Part shown: piece by piece, positions 1-5,134 of the stretch | Layout of the letters: the number at the start of each line of letters is the position of its first letter | Numbering within the stretch: position 1 is the stretch's first letter | Assembly (NCBI GenBank): GCA_011524575.1 | Contig: WTKB01000292.1 | Location: 1-5,134, forward strand | Direction of reading: 5' to 3' | Length of the DNA: 5,134 nucleotides | Origin: Aquimarina sp. | GTDB lineage: Bacteria > Bacteroidota > Bacteroidia > Flavobacteriales > Flavobacteriaceae | Made by a program: the position numbers and the translations under genes | Notes under the pieces: model-generated | Seen by the model: only the letters and a program-made list of their open reading frames with translations | What the model was told of the DNA's origin: nothing | The model's database searches: none

Positions 1-18
1 ACCAATTGATCTTTGAAA

Positions 19-47
19 TTGATATAAAATAAATAGAAGTATTTTTT
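19..47 (+). promoter_or_regulatory. Candidate Bacteroidota-type promoter for dnaE
   Basis: TTG at 19-21, an 18-nt spacer, then TATTTTTT at 40-47 match the Bacteroidota housekeeping pattern (TTG, about 17-23 nt, TAnnTTTG) except for the last base of the -7 element. Transcription would start near 53, leaving a leader of about 90 nt before the first ATG. The region is so AT-rich that a chance match is quite possible. Confidence 0.25.
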
Positions 48-145
48 CTTTATACATATTATAAAAATCAAGCATAGCCTTAGCTACGGTTTATTTTTCT
101 AATAAAGTAGAAAGGAAAAAGAAACGATTTATTATTTCGATTTTA

Positions 146-3100
146 ATGATTAATTGGTATAAATCTCAAAAACACTCCCTTAGTCGTATGTACTTAATCT
201 TTGATACTGAAACAACTGGACTCCCTAAAAATTTTAATGCACCAGTTTCTGATACAGATAATTGGCCTAGATGTATTCAAATAGCATGGCAGTTACATGA
301 TGCCGAAGGGCATTGTATCGAGCATCAAGATTATTTAGTACGTCCTGATGGGTTTAATATTCCTTTTGATTCCGAGAAAATTCATGGTATATCTACAGAG
401 TTAGCTACGGAACAAGGAATTTCTTTAAAAGAAGTACTTGCTAAATTTCATGAGATTTTACAACGTACCACTTTTGTTGTGGGTCAAAATGTAGGTTTTG
501 ATGTGAATATTATGGGGGCGGAGTTTTACCGTGAAAGCCACACCAATCTTTTACAAGAACTTCCTGTTTTAGATACATGTACCGAAGCTACTGCGACACT
601 TTGCCAAATTCCAGGAGGTCGAGGAGGGAAATTTAAATTACCTAGCCTTACGGAACTTCATGAGTTTCTTTTTGGAGAGCCATTTGCTGAGGCTCATAAT
701 GCTACAGCAGATGTAGAGGCGACTTCACGTTGTTTTTTAGAATTAATACGAAGGGGGCATTATTCCAGTACTCAGCTTCAAGTAACTCCTGATTATTTTA
801 CTAATTTCCGTGAAGCACAGCCAACAACTATTAAGGGTATTGGTTTAAAACATACCAATCTTAAGAAAGCTTCTGAAAAAATAAAGGCTAGAATACAGCG
901 GGAATTAGGTACAAGTGATCAGTTAAGTACCCAAGAATTAGAAGCAAATATAGAATTACTGAATGCCGTAGATTTTTCGCATTTACACAATCACACCCAA
1001 TTTTCGGTATTACAATCAACTACAAGTATAGATCAGTTAGTAAATACCGCAATAGCACAAGGTTCTCGTGCGGTTGCTCTTACAGATCATGCCAATATGA
1101 TGGGGGCGTTTCAATTTGTAAGTAAAGTATTAGGACATAATAAAAAACAGACAGCCTATTATAATAGTTTACAGGAACGCTATAATCGTACCCAAGAAGG
1201 TAATTTACAAGAAGGAGAAGAACCTTTAAATGAACTACCAATTCCTCCTAAAGATTTAATACCTATTGTAGGTTGTGAATTTCACGTTTGTGAGGATCAT
1301 ACCAATAAAAAACAAAAAGATAACGGGTATCAAATTGTATTGCTTGCCAAAAATAAAAACGGCTACCATAATCTAGCAAAAATGTCTTCCATCGCTTTTG
1401 TGGATGGGAAGTATTATGTTCCAAGAATTGATAAAAAAATTGTAGCACAATATAAAGATGATATTATTGCGCTTACAGGAAATCTTTATGGAGAAGTTCC
1501 TAGTAAGATTTTAAATGTTGGAGAAAAACAAGCTGAAGAGGCTTTAGTATGGTGGAAAAATACTTTTGAAGACGATTTATATATTGAAATCATGCGTCAT
1601 GGTCAAGAGGATGAGGATCGGGTAAATCCTACGCTTATTAGTCTTGCTAAAAAACATGATGTTAAACTTATAGCTACTAATAATAGTTATTATGTGGCTA
1701 AGGAAAATGCTCATGCTCATGATATTTTACTTTGTGTAAAGGATTCCGAGAAGAAAGCAACACCCATAGGTAGGGGAAGAGGTTTTCGTTATGGATTAAG
1801 TAATGACGAATATTATTTGAAGTCTCCAGAACAGATGAAAGCTTTGTTTCAAGACCTTCCAGAAGCAATTATAAATATTACACATCTTATTGAAAAAGTA
1901 ACTTCTTATACTTTAGTAAGAGACGTATTGCTTCCTGCTTTTGAAATACCAGAAGCATTTATTTTTCCAGAAGATACTCAGGATGGTGGTAAACGTGGAG
2001 AGAATAAATATTTAAAGCATCTTACGTTTCAAGGAGCAGAAAAACGTTACGGAACAATCACTCCAGCTATAGAAGAGCGTTTGAATTTTGAGCTTCAAGT
2101 AATTGAAAACACGGGTTATCCTGGTTATTTTTTAATTGTTGAGGATTTTATACGAGCAGCACGAGAAATGGGAGTATCTGTAGGTCCTGGTAGGGGGTCA
2201 GCAGCAGGTTCGGCAGTGGCGTATTGTTTATGGATTACCAATCTAGATCCTATAAAATACGATTTGCTTTTTGAGCGTTTTCTTAACCCAGATAGGGTAA
2301 GTATGCCTGATATTGATATTGATTTTGATGATGAAGGTCGTTCTAAGGTAATGGATTATGTGATTGATAAATACGGAGCCAATCAAGTTGCTCAAATTAT
2401 CACTTATGGTACTATGGCCGCTAAGTCAGCTATACGAGATACAGCACGGGTATTGGACTTGCATCTTTCAGAGGCCGACTATTTAGCAAAATTAATTCCT
2501 AATACGAAGCTTAAAAAAATTATAGGAGTTTCTCAAAAGCAGTTACAGGAAAAATTTCGTAGTGATGATTTAGAAAAAATCAATCAGCTCATAGAAGTTT
2601 CAAATGGAGATACTTTAGCCTCTGAGGTGATTAATCAAGCTCATGTACTTGAGGGATCGGTTCGTAATACAGGAATTCATGCTTGTGGAGTGATTATTAC
2701 TCCAGATGATATTACAAAGTTTGTTCCTGTAGCCCTTGCGAAAGATTCTGAAATGTATTGTACGCAGTTTGATAACGCTGTGGTAGAAGATGCAGGTCTT
2801 TTAAAAATGGATTTTCTAGGTTTAAAGACCCTTACACTGATTAAGGACACGGTTAAGATTGTAAAATCAAAATATAACATTCAACTTGATCCTGAAAACT
2901 TCCCATTAGACGATCAAAAAACTTATGAACTTTTCCAAAGAGGTGAAACTGTAGGTGTGTTTCAGTACGAATCTGTAGGGATGCAAAAACACATGCGAGC
3001 ATTAAAACCTACTGTATTTGGTGATCTTATTGCAATGAATGCACTGTACCGTCCAGGGCCTATGGAATATATTCCGAGTTTTATTGCTCGAAAACACGGA

Positions 3101-4642
3101 CAGGAAACCATTACCTACGACCTAGAAGCTTGTGAGGAATACCTTTCTGAAACCTATGGAATTACGGTATATCAAGAGCAAGTAATGTTACTTTCTCAAA
3201 AACTAGCCGATTTTACTAAAGGTGAAGCAGATGTATTGCGTAAGGCAATGGGTAAAAAGCAGATTGCAACACTGGCTAAAATGAAGCCAAAATTTATTGA
3301 GCAAGCGTCACAAAAAGGACATGACAAAATTATTCTAGAAAAAATATGGAAAGATTGGGAGGCTTTTGCCTCTTACGCATTTAATAAGTCACACTCTACA
3401 TGTTATGCTTGGATTGCGTATCAAACAGCTTATTGCAAAGCACATTATCCTGCCGAATACATGGCAGCGGTACTTTCCAATAACATGAACGACATTAAGC
3501 AAGTTACCTTTTTTATGGAGGAGTGTAAACGTATGGGCTTAGAAGTTCTAGGGCCAGATGTTAACGAATCTTATTATAAGTTTTCTGTAAATAAAAATGG
3601 TGCAGTACGTTTTGGAATGGGAGCTATCAAAGGGGTGGGTCGTGGTGCTGTAGAAACTATTGTGGAAAATCGTAAAAAAGAAGGGGCATATACCTCAATA
3701 TTTAATCTTTCGGAACGTATTGATTTACGATCAGCAAATAAAAAAGCTTTTGAAAGTTTGGCACTTGCAGGTGGTTTTGATTCTTTAAACCCAAGTGTGC
3801 ATAGAGCACAGTATTTTCAAACAGATGAAAAGGGAATTACGTTTTTAGAACGTGCTATAAAATATGGAGCTAAATGCCAGGAAAGTAAAAATTCTGCTCA
3901 GCTTAGTTTGTTTGGAGAGACTTCAGAAGTTCTTTTTGAAGAACCTAAATTTCCAGAATGTGAATCTTGGGGGACTCTAGAAAAACTTTCCAAAGAAAAA
4001 GATGTTGTAGGTATTTATATTTCTGGACATCCTCTAGATGACCATAAATACGCATTACAAAAGCCTTTTTGTAATGCCAAGTTAGGCGATTTAGAAAAAT
4101 TAGATACCTTTATTAATCGCGAAGTTTCTTTTGGAGGGGTAATTACCAGTGTAGATCATCGGGTGAGCAAAACAGGAACAGGCTGGGCATTATTTCAAAT
4201 TGAAGATTACGAACGCTCTCATGAATTTCGCATTTTTGGAGATGAGTACATCAAGTGTAGAGAATATTTGATTAAAAATACTTTTGTACATGTTAAAGTC
4301 ACAGTAAAACAAGGCTGGCGTAATAAAGAAACAGGAATATTAGGAGAACCACGTATGCAGTTTTCTAGTACCAGTTTTACACTTTTAGAAGATGTTTTAC
4401 CTAAGTTTAGTCAGAAACTACAAATTCAATTATTACTGGAAGAGTTAAACGATGATTTTGTATTGGAGTTAGAGAAGCATTTAAAAACGATTTTTAATGG
4501 TAGTAAACCTTTAAGTGTGGCAGTGGTTTATACCAAAGAAAAAATAGCATTACCTTTTAAAAGTCGTAAAATTAAACTCGAAATAAATGCTCCTCTATTA
4601 GATTGGCTTAACAGTAAAGGGATTTCTTATGTGGTTTCTTAA
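146..4642 (+). CDS. dnaE: DNA polymerase III alpha subunit with fused N-terminal DnaQ-like proofreading exonuclease
   Basis: This is the replicative C-family polymerase, which copies DNA at the fork while tethered to the beta clamp. It has 1498 residues against roughly 1160 for E. coli DnaE; the extra length is mostly the N-terminal exonuclease. Domains seen: DEDDh exonuclease about 15-205 (D20 and E22 in FDTETTG, D119 in GQNVGFD, H184 and D189 in AHNATAD); basic linker 206-275; PHP domain about 276-590 (HLHNH at 279-283, TDH at 313-315); palm with GPGRGSAAGS at 680-689 and catalytic aspartates D722, D724 (PDIDIDF) and D889 (KMDFLGL); fingers with YRPGPME at 968-974 and AFNKSH at 1078-1083; HhH about 1157-1193; clamp-binding QLSLF at 1252-1256; OB fold about 1323-1413; a small C-terminal domain to 1498. 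The frame is intact and ends in tandem TAA codons. The start is uncertain: family-like sequence begins at Met15 (position 188), which may be the true start; I keep the longer ATG because neither has a well-placed Shine-Dalgarno. Identity is near certain. Confidence 0.97.
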   Translation: MINWYKSQKHSLSRMYLIFDTETTGLPKNFNAPVSDTDNWPRCIQIAWQLHDAEGHCIEHQDYLVRPDGFNIPFDSEKIHGISTELATEQGISLKEVLAKFHEILQRTTFVVGQNVGFDVNIMGAEFYRESHTNLLQELPVLDTCTEATATLCQIPGGRGGKFKLPSLTELHEFLFGEPFAEAHNATADVEATSRCFLELIRRGHYSSTQLQVTPDYFTNFREAQPTTIKGIGLKHTNLKKASEKIKARIQRELGTSDQLSTQELEANIELLNAVDFSHLHNHTQFSVLQSTTSIDQLVNTAIAQGSRAVALTDHANMMGAFQFVSKVLGHNKKQTAYYNSLQERYNRTQEGNLQEGEEPLNELPIPPKDLIPIVGCEFHVCEDHTNKKQKDNGYQIVLLAKNKNGYHNLAKMSSIAFVDGKYYVPRIDKKIVAQYKDDIIALTGNLYGEVPSKILNVGEKQAEEALVWWKNTFEDDLYIEIMRHGQEDEDRVNPTLISLAKKHDVKLIATNNSYYVAKENAHAHDILLCVKDSEKKATPIGRGRGFRYGLSNDEYYLKSPEQMKALFQDLPEAIINITHLIEKVTSYTLVRDVLLPAFEIPEAFIFPEDTQDGGKRGENKYLKHLTFQGAEKRYGTITPAIEERLNFELQVIENTGYPGYFLIVEDFIRAAREMGVSVGPGRGSAAGSAVAYCLWITNLDPIKYDLLFERFLNPDRVSMPDIDIDFDDEGRSKVMDYVIDKYGANQVAQIITYGTMAAKSAIRDTARVLDLHLSEADYLAKLIPNTKLKKIIGVSQKQLQEKFRSDDLEKINQLIEVSNGDTLASEVINQAHVLEGSVRNTGIHACGVIITPDDITKFVPVALAKDSEMYCTQFDNAVVEDAGLLKMDFLGLKTLTLIKDTVKIVKSKYNIQLDPENFPLDDQKTYELFQRGETVGVFQYESVGMQKHMRALKPTVFGDLIAMNALYRPGPMEYIPSFIARKHGQETITYDLEACEEYLSETYGITVYQEQVMLLSQKLADFTKGEADVLRKAMGKKQIATLAKMKPKFIEQASQKGHDKIILEKIWKDWEAFASYAFNKSHSTCYAWIAYQTAYCKAHYPAEYMAAVLSNNMNDIKQVTFFMEECKRMGLEVLGPDVNESYYKFSVNKNGAVRFGMGAIKGVGRGAVETIVENRKKEGAYTSIFNLSERIDLRSANKKAFESLALAGGFDSLNPSVHRAQYFQTDEKGITFLERAIKYGAKCQESKNSAQLSLFGETSEVLFEEPKFPECESWGTLEKLSKEKDVVGIYISGHPLDDHKYALQKPFCNAKLGDLEKLDTFINREVSFGGVITSVDHRVSKTGTGWALFQIEDYERSHEFRIFGDEYIKCREYLIKNTFVHVKVTVKQGWRNKETGILGEPRMQFSSTSFTLLEDVLPKFSQKLQIQLLLEELNDDFVLELEKHLKTIFNGSKPLSVAVVYTKEKIALPFKSRKIKLEINAPLLDWLNSKGISYVVS

Positions 4643-4673
4643 TAAGAATTGGTATGATCTCTTTGAATGGGTG

Positions 4674-5018
4674 TTAAGGTCTATTAGTGTGTCTACTTAA
4701 TTTGGAATAACTGGGATTACTACTGCTAGATAGTGCCTCAATCTGTGTGTTTAGTTTATTATATTGTGCGATTTTTTTAGAGTGATCTCTCTGATAAATA
4801 TCTCGTTGTCTTGTTAATTGTTTAAATAACGACAAGTTTTTGTCAATAGCTTTTGTAGTTTTAAATCTGGGGTCTGTTTCTATTGATTTACAAAGTTCAA
4901 AATACTGTTTTATATCAGGATGTTTTGCTTCCAGTGCTGCTTTTTCTTGTAGTAGTGTTTCTAAGTTAGATTGTTCTCGCTGTGTTGTTGCATGTTGTAA
5001 TTGGTCTAAATTTGGCAT
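4674..5018 (-). CDS. Small hydrophilic, probably helical protein of unknown function
   Basis: I do not recognise this 114-residue protein. It is rich in Gln, Lys, Glu, Leu and Ser, has one cysteine (C43), and shows no signal peptide, membrane segment or known catalytic motif. Residues 3-33 look like an amphipathic helix with leucines at 4, 7, 19, 22, 23 and 29. Residues 60-96 look like a second helix or short coiled coil, with hydrophobic residues at 62, 64, 65, 68, 74, 75, 83, 86, 89, 93 and 96. The tail from 97 is Ser/Asn-rich and probably disordered (SSSSNPSYS). I prefer this strand because the overlapping + strand frame would give an implausible Cys/Ser-rich product, while this one reads as a normal soluble helical protein with host-like AT-rich codons. 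The gene converges on dnaE with 31 bp between the stop codons, so it is not in the same operon. A candidate promoter lies about 70 bp upstream of its ATG. It is likely a real but lineage-restricted gene; an unexpressed open frame remains possible. Confidence 0.6.
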   Translation of the reverse strand: MPNLDQLQHATTQREQSNLETLLQEKAALEAKHPDIKQYFELCKSIETDPRFKTTKAIDKNLSLFKQLTRQRDIYQRDHSKKIAQYNKLNTQIEALSSSSNPSYSKLSRHTNRP

Positions 5019-5053
5019 AAAATCTTTATTATTCAGTTATGGTATTAGAGCTG

Positions 5054-5088
5054 GTTTAAAGGGAATACAGGAAGTAGTGCCTTTAAAC
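5054..5088. repeat. Perfect 9-bp inverted repeat with 17-nt spacer
   Basis: GTTTAAAGG at 5054-5062 is the exact reverse complement of CCTTTAAAC at 5080-5088; pairing stops at G5063/G5079 inside and G5053/A5089 outside. It lies 36 bp upstream of the small gene's ATG, and its right arm touches the TTTG of the candidate promoter. It could be an operator or a hairpin at the 5' end of the mRNA. No T-run follows on either strand, so a classical intrinsic terminator is unlikely. The repeat is certain; any function is inference. Confidence 0.55.
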
Positions 5089-5115
5089 AAACTCTAAATA
5101 GATTCTAAAAGACAA
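5088..5115 (-). promoter_or_regulatory. Candidate Bacteroidota-type promoter for the small convergent gene
   Basis: Read on the - strand, TTG (5115-5113), 16 nt, then TAGAGTTTG (5096-5088) resembles TTG-N-TAnnTTTG. There is one extra base between TA and TTTG, but the overall distance from TTG to TTTG stays in the usual range. Transcription would start near 5081, giving a leader of about 60 nt before the ATG at 5018. The position fits the gene, but the match is imperfect. Confidence 0.3.
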
Positions 5116-5134
5116 TTTGAAATAAGTACACTTT

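Noticed and set aside
3..32. Possible C-terminal tail of an upstream + strand gene (QLIFEIDIK then TAA)
   Set aside because: Nine codons at the window edge cannot be told from chance; it would also overlap the candidate dnaE promoter.
74..94. Short stem candidates in the dnaE leader (around TAGCCTTAGCTA)
   Set aside because: Only about 4 bp pair in any arrangement; there is no riboswitch or leader-RNA structure I can support.
1263..1448. Open frame of 61 codons on the - strand within dnaE
   Set aside because: It lies entirely antisense to the conserved PHP coding region and has no start context of its own.
2677..2880. Open frame of 67 codons on the - strand within dnaE
   Set aside because: It is antisense to the polymerase palm, including the D889 motif, whose conservation explains the open frame.
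4636..4648. 13-bp palindrome TTCTTAATAAGAA over the dnaE stop codons, considered as a terminator
   Set aside because: The arms leave a 1-base centre and are almost all A/T, with no following T-run, so a stable hairpin is unlikely. No other convincing terminator is seen in 4643-4673.
4840..5097. Open frame of 85 codons on the + strand, antisense to the small gene
   Set aside because: The product is Cys/Ser-rich with no sensible fold, and it overlaps a more plausible - strand frame; I read it as a shadow.
5083..5134. Possible C-terminal end of a further - strand gene entering from the right edge
   Set aside because: All three - strand frames run open for 9-16 codons before a stop, so none can be preferred.

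Overview
The window is AT-rich and looks like chromosomal DNA from the Bacteroidota, most likely a member of the Flavobacteriia. Three things suggest this: the domain architecture and wording of the large polymerase gene, the lack of a well-placed Shine-Dalgarno sequence, and promoter-like elements that fit the Bacteroidota TTG/TAnnTTTG pattern better than the E. coli one. The taxonomic call is made by eye.

Layout: a 145-bp leader holds no supportable gene and only a weak candidate promoter (19-47). Most of the window (146-4642, + strand) is one intact gene, dnaE, encoding the replicative DNA polymerase III alpha subunit. It carries a DnaQ-like 3'-5' proofreading exonuclease fused to its N-terminus. 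After a 31-bp gap with no obvious terminator comes a small convergent gene (4674-5018, - strand) for a hydrophilic, probably helical protein of unknown function. The last 116 bp hold the likely control region of that small gene: a near-consensus Bacteroidota promoter and a perfect 9-bp inverted repeat with a 17-nt spacer, overlapping at their edges.

Functionally, polymerase and proofreader are one polypeptide here. The exonuclease keeps all five DEDDh residues. The PHP domain, which can carry its own metal-dependent proofreading activity in other DnaE proteins, has lost about five of its nine metal-ligand positions. The polymerase catalytic aspartates, the HhH motif, a consensus beta-clamp-binding peptide (QLSLF) and the OB fold are all present. 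There is no evidence that the small convergent gene works with dnaE. I found no mobile element, CRISPR array, tRNA, rRNA or clearly new system. The points most worth a second look are the degenerate PHP site, the unknown small protein, and the inverted repeat upstream of it.
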